A DNA stretch of 64,000 bases from Porodaedalea pini (Eukaryota > Basidiomycota > Agaricomycetes > Hymenochaetales > Hymenochaetaceae), in the NCBI GenBank assembly GCA_002794775.1, contig NBAY01000025.1, positions 124,001 to 188,000 of the forward strand, read 5' to 3'. This document shows, piece by piece, positions 22,229-33,125 of this stretch. The notes below the pieces were generated by a model. That model did not search any database, was not told the origin of the DNA, and saw only the letters and a program-made list of their open reading frames with translations. Both the position numbers and the translations under genes were made by a program. Positions within the stretch are counted from its first letter, which is position 1; each line of letters starts with the position of its first letter.

Positions 22229-23170
22229 GCACTGTAGATCCTGACTTAGGGGTGTCTGGGATCAACGGTCCTTTTGGGGACGTGATCGCGTTGCTCTGGG
22301 AGGTTAGGGGTAGACTGCAGTGAGATCGCTCGACGTACCGGTACACGTCGGTACGCTTCGGTACGCACCGGTACGTGTCGATATCGAGAACAAAGGTTGG
22401 GAACTCCTGTCGCGTCTGTGGTTTGACCGGTACAGAGTCGGTACGCACGGGTAATCAACACCGGTACGGTGTGATCACGATGAGCGGCGAGGTTCGAGTT
22501 ACGAAGTATGAGACGAGAGACGGTTTCGAAAGACGAGATGCTAAGACGAAGACGGAACGACTACAAGACTACGAGAACAAAGACGGATCGCACTCAAGTT
22601 ACCCTATCTGAGGGAGACTCTGCGGTAGAACTGACTTGTCCTCTACCTACGACATGGAGTGCCTATTTATACTAAGTCCAAAGATCTATCTACAGTTAAT
22701 AATTTCCATACAGGCATACTGTGCATATCAGTTGAAACATAGAGAAGTCGAAAGGAAAAGTCATAGGTCATAGAGGCGCGCATAGAGTGCATAGAAATCA
22801 GAAGAACATAGGAAAAAACATAAATCATAATGAGGAAAACGTCCGCTTCGCGTCCGATCACACCGGTGCTCCACCGGAACTCAGATCGTCCAATTGGTAC
22901 GTGGCTCCTGTCGTCAGACAGCAGTCTGGTACGCATCTTGGCTGTATGCTCCATGTGACCGCGTCCCTAATCATCGAGATAAGATCTCCGGTACGTTCCG
23001 GTATGCTTTCGGAGGTGTCGGAACGTGCTGATGACGCGATCGCGAGGTTCTGATTCAAGACCGGACCGATCGGGTTGAGTCTGGTACTGATCGGTACGTG
23101 TCGGAACCAGTTCTTGAATGCTTCTGGAGTGATCGGCAGTGATGGGACGATTGGCACGGCTCTACAGTGC
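22229..23170. mobile_element. CpG-rich element with CGGTACG motifs, possible nonautonomous DNA transposon
   Basis: Between GCACTGTAGA (about 22229) and its complement TCTACAGTGC (about 23160-23169) lies a segment whose two ends are crowded with CGGTACG/CCGGTACG motifs (22334-22460 and 22988-23100), while the middle is AT-rich. CpG is abundant here, unlike neighbouring decayed repeats. The 10-bp terminal match and the subterminal motif clusters fit a TIR element without a transposase, but I could not find a convincing target-site duplication. Confidence 0.4.
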
Positions 23171-23183
23171 CAGGATGATACTG

Positions 23184-23372
23184 ATCATGAGTCTCAAGGC
23201 ACCTACCTCCAGAGCTTGCAGACAAACCTTCTCTCACTACTCCTGCTTCCTTTGTTGAAGGCACTGGCATGTCTTGGTCAGATGAACTCGGGATTGTTGG
23301 CAGAAGCTGTAGTTCAATGCTCCCATCTATAATATTTATATCAACTTGTAAGTACTTGAGGTAGTGGGCCAT
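23184..23372 (-). pseudogene. Orphan exon-like fragment
   Basis: The minus strand is open with VDINIIDGSIELQLLPTIP followed by a Ser-rich stretch. It is bounded by a possible acceptor on the right (TTACAAG) and a donor (GTAGGT) on the left. The adjacent intronic sequence (23340-23437) recurs inverted at 31285-31383. Not recognised. Confidence 0.25.
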
Positions 23373-23439
23373 TAGGATGGCAAGCTGCGATTACTGTTTA
23401 CTGAATACTAAATAATTCACTAATGAGAATAATGTTTTA

Positions 23440-24197
23440 CAGCCTTTTTCATAAGTCCTGTGACATGTGCATGTCACGTGAAGTGAGCCACGTCAGAGCC
23501 AAAGTGTCGAAAAATTAGAATGAATGCCTGTTTTCTCTGTGAATTCTGCACAGTACCTGCTCATTAAGTACTCAAAAAAAAGGCACAGTTCTCAGGAGAA
23601 GAAATATGTAAAATAGGGAGCAATAAATTGACTGTGTAGACAGGTGGAGATCAAACAAGTGCAGCTGGTCTGTTCTCTCACCCATTTCCACTGAGATTCA
23701 AAAATTATGGCTCCCCTACATCTACCTATAAAATTCTTTCCTGTGTCTGTAAATTAAGTATATGACTATACCAACATCTCCTGAAATTTTGAAGCCAATC
23801 CATTCAGTATTCATGGTGCAGCAGCAAGATTTGTGTTCCACTTCAAGCTCTTTCCACCCTCCTTTTCTCACAACAGGTCTTGCAGAGTAGAACACAAATC
23901 TTGCTGCTGCACCATGAATACTGAATGGATTGGCTTCAAACTTTCAGGAGATGTTGGTATAGTCATATACTTAATCTACAGACACAGGAAAGAATTTTAT
24001 AGGTAGATGTAGGGGAGCCATAATTTTTGAATCTCAGTGGAAATGGGTGAGAGAACAGACCAGCTGCACTTGTTTGATCTCCACCTGTCTACACAGTCAA
24101 TTTATTGCTCCCTATTTTACATATTTCTTCTCCTGAGAACTGTGCCTTTTTTTTGAGTACTTAATGAGCAGGTTCTGTGCAGAATTCACAGAGAAAA
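23440..24197 (+). mobile_element. Foldback (MITE-like) element, left part up to gypsy 2 insertion
   Basis: The element starts CAGCCTTTTTCATAAGTCCTG after TA. Its left arm reads inward to about 23887 (CTTGCAGA), then the right arm runs back as the complement from AACACAAATCTTGCTGC. The two arms are long inverted copies of each other. The right arm is interrupted at 24197 by gypsy 2 and resumes at 31059. Without the gypsy the element would be about 850 bp. TA flanks and CAGCC...GGCTG ends fit a Tc1/mariner-type target preference. There is no coding capacity. Confidence 0.7.
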
Positions 24198-24577
24198 TGT
24201 CATGGACGCTTTTTAATTATTTTATTCTCTTACCATTTTCCCCTATCTTATCTTATCATATCTTATCCACTCATTACTAATCATGCTTATTTCAACTTAC
24301 TCATATCCATTATGCCCCTTTCATCTATCTTTATGTAGTAGCTGATTCCCTGGTCCGTGCACAGCCTCTGCAGGGTATATAAGTAGGTAGTACTCCTGTA
24401 CTTATCCCTTAGTTTTGACCTGGTCAATTCTACCTGGCTACGTCTGGAAGCTGTCCTCCCACCTCTGCACTGTGTCAGCTCCCCTGACTCACCGCTTTCT
24501 CTCTCGCTCTCCTCTTCCTCTGACTGAGTTCGGCACAACCCGGTTACTTCTTGCATATCCATAGTCCGTCGCTGACA
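24198..24577 (+). repeat. 5' LTR of gypsy element 2 (380 bp)
   Basis: The LTR begins TGTCATGGACGC and ends GTCGCTGACA, and is the same length as the copy at 30679-31058. About ten differences from the 3' LTR are visible, all transitions and mostly at CpG. A TATA-like GGGTATATAAG lies near 24373, as expected for the LTR promoter. Confidence 0.9.
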
Positions 24578-25309
24578 CAAGGTTGAAACTAAACTCCTTA
24601 CCACCTTGCGCACTTCTCAGTCACCACTACCGAGCTGGCTCTGAACGTTTGTGTCTCTTACCGACACCAGTCCCTTTATCGTGCTACATTCTACCATCTC
24701 ACCTGCACACCTACTATCACCTTCACACTCAACCTCTTCCTCTTATCCATTATCATTACACTTAACCCTTACATTGTTCAAGTACCTCAAAACCATCCAC
24801 TACCCGTCCGCAACCCCAAACTATAAACCAACATTCTTATCCGACGCGTCTGACGACTTGGACTGCAACCCCGACTACGATCGCTTCGACCCACACCTGT
24901 TCTCAGATTGATCTCATGTGCATCGATCAGGCCAATATGTCATTAATCCTTTACTTTCATTACCTAACTCACTCGTTTTACAAACCGCCATCTTCTTTCT
25001 ATTCGATCAACCAGCGCTCGTTTGAGAGGGGGTAACGTTGAGCCCAACCCACTCAAGAGTAGCTACCAGGCCTTGGGGGTGATCTTTGGAGAGGTTCCTT
25101 GGCACCTGTTGGAGTCTTCACAGAGGAAGATCCGGGTTTGATCAGCAAGTGAAAGTCGACCACCACACCTGGAGTTTTGTTACAGCGCTCGATCAGATCC
25201 GCAGGCGTCCACACCACCTGTCGGCTGGCAGTGTTGTTTCTGATCTGAGCTGGCTCCACACCCGTATGCCTGACCGTCTGGATCAGCAGCACAGCGTTAG
25301 AATACACCA

Positions 25310-26527
25310 CCGGAAGACACCGCCGACGCTGTCCTCGCACAACTACCACCGCTGACTGATGATGACCTAGTACACATAGATGATGAGCTAGGAGCCCTCC
25401 AACCACCCCACCCATTACCCGCACCATCGCCTGTCATGGCAGAACCCCAAACTCCCATCGCACCAGCGACCGAAGCACCGACAATCTCCAACAACACGAT
25501 GCAGGAGATCATCAACACACTACAGGGCCTGGGGTTGTTGGCAACCCCCACGCAAGCAGCAGCAACAGCACCTGCTCCCCCTCCCCAAACAACAAACAGT
25601 AATGGGGGGAGACACATTGCCAAACCTGAGGCATTCAACAGGCGAGGCTACAAGAAGTTCGAACAAGCCATCACCCTTTACGTTGAAGCTAACGCAGGGG
25701 ACTTCATGAATGATAAGGATTACTTCCTTTTTGTGCTATCGTTCATGACAGAAGGCGCAGCGGCACTCTGGGCCCAGAACTTCTTGGAAAGCATCAAGAT
25801 GGACAGATACCTGATCTTCTCACTCGTCAGCTGCCAGAAATTCGATAAACAGCTAGAAGCGGCATTTGGAGACCCAAATGAGTGACAAAACGCCATGCAG
25901 AAGCTGGACAGCTGGAAACATACTTGAGACATCACCGCCGACCAATTCTTCCAACAGTTCAACATCTATCGCCAAGCAGCAGGATATGATGACGATGCCA
26001 AGAATGACGACACCCTCATCCACAAACTGATGAAAGCATTGGATAAGGAAATTGTGTACCGGATCCAAATGAGCGACCCTGTTCTGACCACGTACAAAGG
26101 TTGGCAGGAAAAAGCCATTTGATTTGACAATGCAAGACACCAGATGAGGGCCATCGAACAAATGCACACTGCTCCACTCAGACCTCAGGCTCCCCCACCA
26201 AAACCCGCCCAAACATTTGCACCTAGAATCCCTGAAAGGCGTGACGCCACCGGAGTCACATATGGAGGTATGGGGAAGCCAATGGATGTCTCGCTCGAAG
26301 AGCTGAGGAAAGCAGGAGTCTGCTACTACTGCAAGAAGCCCAGGCATCTACAGAGGGATTGCCTGCAGAAGAAGCAGGTGATAAGGGCGGTGTTGATGGG
26401 GATGGAGCTGCAAGAGAGAAAAGTCTGGGCAGACGAGACCATGACACTCAAGGAGTCAGACTTTGCAGAGGAAGAAGAGGAGGCGCTCTTTGAGCAGGAG
26501 TTGGATTTTGCGGAACCCCAGCAGTGA
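25310..26527 (+). pseudogene. Gag of gypsy 2
   Basis: The open frame runs through the first in-frame ATG at 25436 (preceded in frame by an acidic, proline-rich stretch). The Gag core reads KPEAFNRRGYKKFEQAITLY, then LSFMTEGAAALWAQNFLE, and ends with a CX2CX4HX4C zinc knuckle, CYYCKKPRHLQRDC, at about 26321-26362. TGA codons at 25883 and 25925 and near 26120 interrupt it. The gag frame ends with TGA at 26525-26527 and pol lies in the -1 frame from there, a common gag-pol arrangement. Confidence 0.8.
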
Positions 26528-28260
26528 ACACGGCACTGACTGGGATAGGTTCAGTTTTGGTTTTTCAAACAGCCATTTTTGATAATCTTATGGACTCTGT
26601 AGATAATTTAGATAATACACAAAAAAATGTAGAAAACAATGTCACTCGCAAAAATATTCCTTCTGTTCCTGTACCGATAGTTAGTAGTGTAGATACATCT
26701 CCATGTAACAACATTTCTGTCTCATCATCTGATTATATACCTGCATCTGAAAATCTTGTAAAATCCTCTTCTTCACCTTTTAATTCTATTTCTTCCTTGG
26801 CCGGAACTGAACCGAAATCCATGAAAAATGAAAACTCGTCGAAACAAGCTGAGAGGAAGTCCTGGAGAGATTGCCCCATCTCCTTTACTGCACCATGGGT
26901 TGTACGGCATCTCAAGGAGGATAAACTCGAAAGTGCTTTAACGACTCTCCAAGTGTGGATGAAACAGCAGAGGCATGCTGAAGCGAATGAAGAGACAGTG
27001 CATCAGATCATTGCGCTAGAAGAATCAGATGCTGTGGCAGCTGTTAGGGACCTGAGGGGTCCGAAACAGTTCATGAGAGGGTCTCGGGGACAGCAGCTCA
27101 TGGTACCAATTCTCCTTCAAATGACCAACACTGGTAACCAGTTCAAGGTAGATGCACTACTGGACAGTGGCTGCACTGGCTCGTGTATCAACCGATCCTT
27201 TGTTGAAAAGCATCAGATCAGGACAAAAAAGACACCCATCCTGATCCAAGTTTACAATGCTGACGGCATGCTCAATAAGGACGGTTCAATCATGGAATTT
27301 GTGGAAATGCACATAACGATTAAAGATCATTCAGAGCACATCCACTTCACAGTCACAGATCTAGGGAAAACAGATGTGTTCATCGGACACGAATGGTTAA
27401 AGCTGCACAACCCCAACATCAACTGGCAAAAGTCAACGATTGAATTTGATCGATGCCCTGATGTATGCAGCTATATCTGTGGTCTAGAGGACATTGATGC
27501 AGACCCTGACAAGAACCTTGATCTGGTAGAACTTGAAGATGGCGATCAGCTCTTTCTCTTCGATTGGGACAGGTACATTAAGTCCGATCCAAGAAAAGTG
27601 CTGAAGGTCAGGCAACAGGCACTCGAGGAGGTCCCAGACTATGTCAAAGAGTTTGCAGACATCTTCAGTGAACAGGAATTTGATCAGTTACCAGAGAGAC
27701 ACCCTTGGGATCACGCTATTGAACTCAAACCAGGTTCAAAGCTCTCTGACTGTAAAATCTACCCGCTCAGTCCATCCGAACAGGTGGCACTTGATGAATT
27801 CCTCGCCGAAAACCTGAGAACTGGCCGTATTTGCAACTCTCAATCTGAGATGGCATCCCCCTTCTTCTTCATCAAAAAGAAGGATGGCAAGCTTCGCCCC
27901 GTACAGGATTATTGCAGGCTCAATGAGATGATGGTTAGGAACAAATACCCGTTACCTCTAATCCAAGAGCTCATCGACAAAACAAAACAGGCGAAATTCT
28001 TCATGAAGCTTGACATACGCTGGGGTTACAATAACATTCAGATTCGAGAGGGTGACAAGCACAAAGCTGCCTTCAGGATGAACCGCGGTCTATTTGAACC
28101 AACGGTCATGTTCTTCAGTCTCACAAACTCACCGGCAACCTTCCAAGGATTTATGAACGAGATCTTCCAAGAACTCGTCAATGATGGACACGTCATAGTC
28201 TACATGGACAACATTCTAATCTTCGCACAAACTCGCGAACACCATGACAAACTCGTCTGA
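26524..28260 (+). pseudogene. Pol of gypsy 2: aspartic protease and reverse transcriptase
   Basis: Long open frame of 578 codons. After a variable N-terminus it has the retropepsin motif ALLDSGCTGSCINRSF (about 27158-27205). The RT follows with FFFIKKKDGKLRPVQDY, YPLPLIQELIDK and KLDIRWGYNNIQIREG, then the catalytic box YMDN at 28201-28212 where YMDD is required. QDYCRLN and FFSLTNSPATFQ differ from the family QDYRRLN and FFGLTNSPATFQ. All three changes are CpG transitions on one strand or the other. The frame stops at TGA 28258 where relatives have Arg. Confidence 0.9.
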
Positions 28261-29000
28261 CAAGTCCTGGAAGTGTTGCGAGCAAACAAGTTGTTCTTAA
28301 AGCCAGAAAAGTGCAGCTTTGCTCAAGAGACCGTGAACTATCTTGGGCATATCCTCAGCAACAGACAGATTCGCATGGATCCAGCCAAAGTGGCAGGCGT
28401 AAAAGATTGGCCAGTTCCTAAGAACAAGAAAGAACTACAGTCTTTCCTTGGGTTCTGCAACTACTACCGCTGCTTTATCCTAGCGTTCAGTCACTATGCA
28501 AAGCCCTTGACTGTATTGACCGGAGATGTAGAGTGGAAGTGGGAGGTGGAGCAACAAGAGGCCTTTGAACGTCTGAAGTGGAAGCTCTGTGAAGAACCCG
28601 TACTCACAGTGCCTACTGATGATGGTCAATTTTGGGTGGAGGCCGATTCGTCGCATTTTGCTAATGGCGCCATTCTGTCCCAATTCATTGACGGAAAGTG
28701 GCATCCAATTGCATACCGATCGCAAGCACTTAGCCAAGCAGAGCACAACTATGAAATCTATGACAAGGAGATGTTTGCGATCATGTGTGCGCTGGATGAC
28801 TGGCGACAATATCTTCTGGGGGCAACACAAACTTTTGAAATCTGGTCGGATCACCTCAACCTCCAGTATTTCTGAAAACCCCAGAAGATTAACCACCGAC
28901 AAGCGAGATGGCTACAGGAGTTAGCGGACTACGACTTCAAACTGTTCCATAAACCAGGTGCCCTGATGACTAAGGCTGACCTCCTCTCGAGATGAGTGGA
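28261..29000 (+). pseudogene. RNase H region of gypsy 2
   Basis: The frame continues after the TGA with NKLFLKPEKCSFAQETVNYL and LGFCNYYRCFI (RT connection). It then has the RNase H part WVEADSSHFANGAILSQ and YEIYDKEMFAIMCALDDWRQ and EIWSDHLNLQYF. It ends at a TGA (28873-28875), after which KPQKINHRQARWLQEL continues. ADLLSR and a further TGA follow near 28993. Confidence 0.85.
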
Positions 29001-30309
29001 TCATGAGAGGGGGGAGAACGACAATATTGACATTGTTTTGCTCAAGCTGGACCTATTTGTAAACAAAACACTGCTAGAAGCACTGGATGCAGACTTTGTT
29101 AAATGAATTAAAAGGGTACAAAACAACAGGGACAGAGCAGTTGTGAAGGCATTAGAGTGGAAGGAACAAGAGTGGGATGAGGAAGAAGAAGGGTTGTTGA
29201 TGTGAAAGGGCAGGATCTACATGCCAAAAGACCGTAAACTCTGAGAAGACATCATTTGAAACCATCATGACAGCACACTCGCAGGACACCCAGGATGCTA
29301 CAAGACCCATGAGTTGATCACATGCAACTACTGGTGGCTGGAAATCCAGCGAGATGTTTGAATGTATGTCGAGGGATGTAACGCGTGCCAACGCACCAAG
29401 GCACACCGAGCAAAACTGCATAATCCCCTGAATCCAAATGAGATCCCAAAAGGTCCTTGGGAAATCGTCACAGCAGACCTGATCAGCAAACTACCCAAGT
29501 CCAACAGGCACAATGCAATCTGTGTCTTTGTTGACAGGTTCAGTAAACAGGTGCATGCGATCCTGACCTCTGTGAGCGTAACGTCGGAAGGAATGGCAAG
29601 GCTCTACCAGGATCATGTCTTCAGGCTACATGGCATACCACACAAGTTTATTCATGACAGAGGATCGCAGTTCGAGTCTAAATTCATGAACGAACTATAC
29701 CGGTTATTGGGCATCGAGGGAAACCCGTCAACGGCATATCACCCACAGATGGATGGTCAGACAGAATGGATAAACCAAGAGATTGAACAGTACCTTTGTC
29801 TCTTTGTTAACCACCATCAGTCAGACTGGGCAGAATGGCTTGTGCTAGTGGAATTCGCGTACAATGACAAAGAGCAGATGTCGACAGGAGTGTCGCCCTT
29901 TTTCGTCAACCATGGGAGACACCTGTACAAGGGCACAAATCCTAGACACAAATCAACAAATGAGTCCGCTAAGCAGTTTGCCGACCGAATGACAAAGATC
30001 AGGGAGGAAACCGAAGTGGCACTGAAGCATGCAGCTGAAACCATGAAGCGCTTCTATGACAGGACAAAGGGAGAATCCATTGAGTATAAACCTGGGGATA
30101 AGGTCATGCTCGAAGGAACTCACTTAAAGACAGATTGTCCTATGAAGAAACTAGGAGACAAACGATATGGGCCTTTTGTCGTTGAAAAGAAAATCAGCGC
30201 ATCAGCATACAGGCTTAAACTTCCACGCACATGGAAGAAGGTCTATCCAGTCTTCAATGAAGTGCTTCTCTCCCTGTACCATGAACTGCAGTACACATCG
30301 CAGAAGTGA
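29001..30309 (+). pseudogene. Integrase of gypsy 2
   Basis: A zinc-binding HHCC part (HHDS, GHPG, then CNACQRTK at about 29380) is broken by four TGA codons between 29104 and 29360. The catalytic core is open from 29362: TADLISKLPKS with the first Asp, FIHDRGSQFESKF with the second, and GQTEWINQEIEQYL with the Glu (DDE triad residues present). It joins the element cDNA to target DNA. A TGA at 30307 separates it from the chromodomain. Confidence 0.88.
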
Positions 30310-30561
30310 GATCCTCCACCCCTGCCTGAGATCATCGATGATGTGCTGGAATATGAGGTCAAAAAGGTTGTCGACTCCAAGCTGGTGCAAGGAAAGCTCA
30401 AATACCTCGTACACTGGAAAGGGTACCCAAATGAAGAGCGCACCTGGGAGCCAATTGAGAATTTGACAAACTCTCAAAAGGCCATCGATGAATTTCATAA
30501 ATCAACCCCCAGTGCTCCTCGTGCCCTCAACACCCTAGAAATGTCGCAACTAAAGTTCTGA
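30310..30561 (+). pseudogene. Chromodomain at the integrase C-terminus of gypsy 2
   Basis: The frame continues PEIIDDVLEYEVKKVVDSKL, then KYLVHWKGYPNEERTWEPIE, with the three aromatic-cage positions Y, W and W in place. This is the chromodomain typical of chromovirus integrases, which binds methylated histone H3. It is cut from the integrase only by the TGA at 30307. Confidence 0.88.
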
Positions 30562-30678
30562 CCTGTATTTGATATGACGGAGCCGGAGAGGCAAGAAGGA
30601 GTGGCACAGTGGTGGGCTGGTAGGTTCCAAGGTAGGGAACATGGGTGATCGGGGCGCTCGCCTTGAAGGAGAGGGTCA

Positions 30679-31058
30679 TGTCATGGACGCTTTTTAATTA
30701 TTTTATTCTCTTACCATTTTCCCCTATCTTATCTTATCATATCTTATCCACTCATTACTAATCATGCTTATTTCAACTTACTCATATCCATTATGCCCCT
30801 TTCATCTATCTTTATGTAGTAGCTGATTCCCTGGTCCGTGCACAGCCTCTGCAGGGTATATAAGTAGGTAGTACTCCTGTACTTATCCCTTAGTTTTGAC
30901 CTGGTCAATTCTACCTGGCTACATCCGGAAGCTGTCCTCCCACCTCTGCACTGTGTCAGCTCCCCTGACTCACCACTCTCTCTCTCACTCTCCTCTTCCT
31001 CTGACTGAGTTCGACGCAACCCAGTTACTTCTTGCGTATCCATAGTCTGTCGCTGACA
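30679..31058 (+). repeat. 3' LTR of gypsy element 2 (380 bp)
   Basis: Starts TGTCATGGACGC and ends TCTGTCGCTGACA. It is followed by GAAAA, which matches GAAAA immediately before the 5' LTR (24193-24197), so the 5-bp target duplication is intact. Confidence 0.9.
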
Positions 31059-31154
31059 GAAAATAGGCATTCATTCTAATTTTTCGACACTTTGGCTCTG
31101 ACGTGGCTCATTTCATGTGACATGCACATGTTGCAGGACTTATGAAAAAGGCTG
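31059..31154 (+). mobile_element. Foldback (MITE-like) element, right end after gypsy 2
   Basis: After the 3' LTR, GAAAATAGGCATTCATTC continues the element exactly where it was cut and runs to GGCTG at 31154, followed by TA. The first GAAAA is the duplicated target of the gypsy insertion. Confidence 0.75.
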
Positions 31155-31156
31155 TA

Positions 31157-31281
31157 ATGAGCAGGTACTGTGCAGAATTCACAGAGAAAATAGGCATTCA
31201 TTCTAATTTCTTGACACTTTGGTTCTGACATGGCTCACTTCACATGACATGCACGTGTCACAGGACTTATGAAAAAGGCTG
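31157..31281 (+). mobile_element. Second, truncated tail of the same foldback element
   Basis: Sequence ATGAGCAGGTACTGTGCAG through ...GGCTG (31281), then TA, repeats the terminal ~125 bp of the element directly next to the first copy. This suggests insertion of one copy into or beside another. Confidence 0.7.
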
Positions 31282-31378
31282 TAGTATAATTTGGAAGCTT
31301 TAGTCCTCTCATATAAAATGAAAGACACAGAAAACAGTAATTGTAGCTTGCCATCCCAATGGCCCTCTACCTCAAGTA

Positions 31379-31872
31379 CTTACTGCCCTTTTCAGAAGTA
31401 TTGTCACACATGATTTCACTGATTTTCATGCCACAAGAGCCTCAAAACACAAACATTTTCATATCTCAACCAAAAGTTGACATTTTTGCGTCATCTAAGT
31501 TGTTAAATTCATTTTTTCATCTCATCTTTCATATTTCAACAAGAGTGATAAGAAATAGTCAAAATTGGAGTCCAAAACAGTGAAAATGCTGTTTTTGAAC
31601 CCATTTCCCTTGTTCATTTTTTCCTGTACTCAGATTTCACTGTACAGTGCTCCAGACCAGCACAGAATTCCAGTATTAGTATATTATGAATTTACAGACT
31701 GATTTTGAGATGTATTGTGAGGTAGATGTGCTGAATTGGTGCATGCCTAAAACACACAAATCCCCTCTGTTTCTGCAAGCCCCCCAGCCCCCAGGAAAAA
31801 TTCTTCTCAGCTAATTTTATGCATTTAAATTCATTCAAAGTGTATTGGAACAGATTTGAGTAGCATCCAAGG
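31379..31872 (+). repeat. Left arm of a ~1.1-kb inverted repeat
   Basis: This arm is the reverse complement of 31969-32462 with a few mismatches near the centre (coordinates sum to 63841). The border at 31379 (CTTACTGCCC) corresponds to the middle of helicase coding sequence on the right side, so coding DNA was duplicated and inverted. Confidence 0.85.
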
Positions 31873-31968
31873 ATACAGGCTTGCTTCATGAATTAGGGAT
31901 ATGTTCACAAGAATAGTGCATACAGTCAGAATCTGGTACTCAATTCAGCTCACTGGTTGATGCTAGAG

Positions 31969-32462
31969 CCCTGGATGCTGCTCAAAACTCTTCCAATACA
32001 CTTTGAATGAATTTAAATGCACGAAATTAGCTGAGAAGAATTTTTCCTGGGGGCTGGGGGGCTTGCAGAAACAGAGGGGATTTGTGTGTTTTAGGCATGC
32101 ACCAATTCAGCACATCTACCTCACAATACATCTCAAAATCAGTCTGTAAATTCATAATATACTAATACTGGAATTCTGTGCTGGTCTGGAGCACTGTACA
32201 GTGAAATCTGAGTGCAGGAAAAAATGAACAAGGGAAATGGGTTCAAAAACAGCATTTTCACTGTTTTGGACTCCAATTTTGACTATTTCTTATCACTCTT
32301 GTTGAAATATGAAAGATGAGATGAAAAAATGAATTTAACAACTTAGATGACGCAAAAATGTCAACTTTTGGTTGAGATATGAAAATGTTTGTGTTTTGAG
32401 GCTCTTGTGGCATGAAAATCAGTGAAATCATGTGTGACAATACTTCTGAAAAGGGCAGTAAG
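31969..32462 (-). repeat. Right arm of the ~1.1-kb inverted repeat
   Basis: Its last ~50 bases (32412-32462) overlap the start of the helicase reading frame (KISEIMCDNTSEKGSK). A ~96-bp spacer separates the arms. The inner parts of the arms are more diverged than the outer parts. Confidence 0.85.
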
Positions 32463-33125
32463 ACAAAATGCCAGCTCATAAAAAATGGAGAGTCTGTAAC
32501 AATCAATATCAATAGAGATCAAATATGCATTCTACCTAACTTTGCAATGACTGACTATGCATCACAAGGTAGAACAAGGTTGTATAATGTAATTGATCTG
32601 AACAACTGTCAGAATCATCAGTCATATTATACTTGTCTTTCTAGAAGCTCTTCTGCAGAGGGAACTATAATATTACAGGGATTTGATAAAAACAAGATCA
32701 TGGGTGGCATTAGTGGATATCTAAGACAAGAATTCAGAGAGCTTGAGATACTTGATGAACTGACCAAAGAAAGATGTGAGGGAAGATTTCCATCACATGT
32801 AAATGCACATACAAGAGGTGTACTGCTGAGACAATATATGAATTACAAAGGATCAAATCACCAGCCCTCTCATTTACACTCTGCAATTGCTTGGACAGAT
32901 GAGCTTGTTTCTTCAGATAACAAATATAGTCAATGGAATTCATGCTATGTAAAGCATAATATAACTGAGATGAATGAGCAGAGAGTAGATAAAAAAGATG
33001 AAGAAATAATGCCAAATAATAAAACTAAAATATCCAGTGACACATTAGCCAGTACATCATATTCAGGGAAAAGAAATAGTGACAATGATAGTGAAAGCTC
33101 TACTTTAAATACTTCAAGCAAGTGA
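32412..33125 (+). pseudogene. C-terminal part of a Pif1-type SF1 helicase (transposon-associated)
   Basis: The segment reads QICILPNFAMTDYASQGRTR, then NHQSYYTCLSRSSSAEGTII. This matches the last helicase motifs (V and VI: TDYxSQG and TCLSRS) of Pif1/RecD-like SF1B helicases in their agaricomycete transposon-linked form. Motifs I to IV are missing because the 5' side is replaced by the inverted repeat. A TGA at 33123 separates it from the next domain in the same frame. Such helicases are usually part of very large proteins in mobile elements. Confidence 0.7.

Larger units (their letters stand above)
24198..31058 (+). mobile_element. Full-length Ty3/gypsy chromovirus 2, inserted in the foldback element
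   Basis: Two 380-bp LTRs, a 5-bp target duplication (GAAAA), and gag, protease, RT, RNase H, integrase and C-terminal chromodomain in order make a complete 6,861-bp chromovirus. The leader from 24578 to about 25300 holds no clear gene. All reading frames carry TGA stops at conserved Arg positions, so it is inactive. The chromodomain suggests past targeting to heterochromatin. Confidence 0.93.

Noticed and set aside
25883..30307. Recurrent in-frame TGA suggesting recoding or a variant genetic code
   Set aside because: TGA in the gypsy elements falls at conserved Arg positions and fits CGA to TGA decay. The intact kinase and JmjC genes and the conserved HSP90 exons contain no in-frame TGA.
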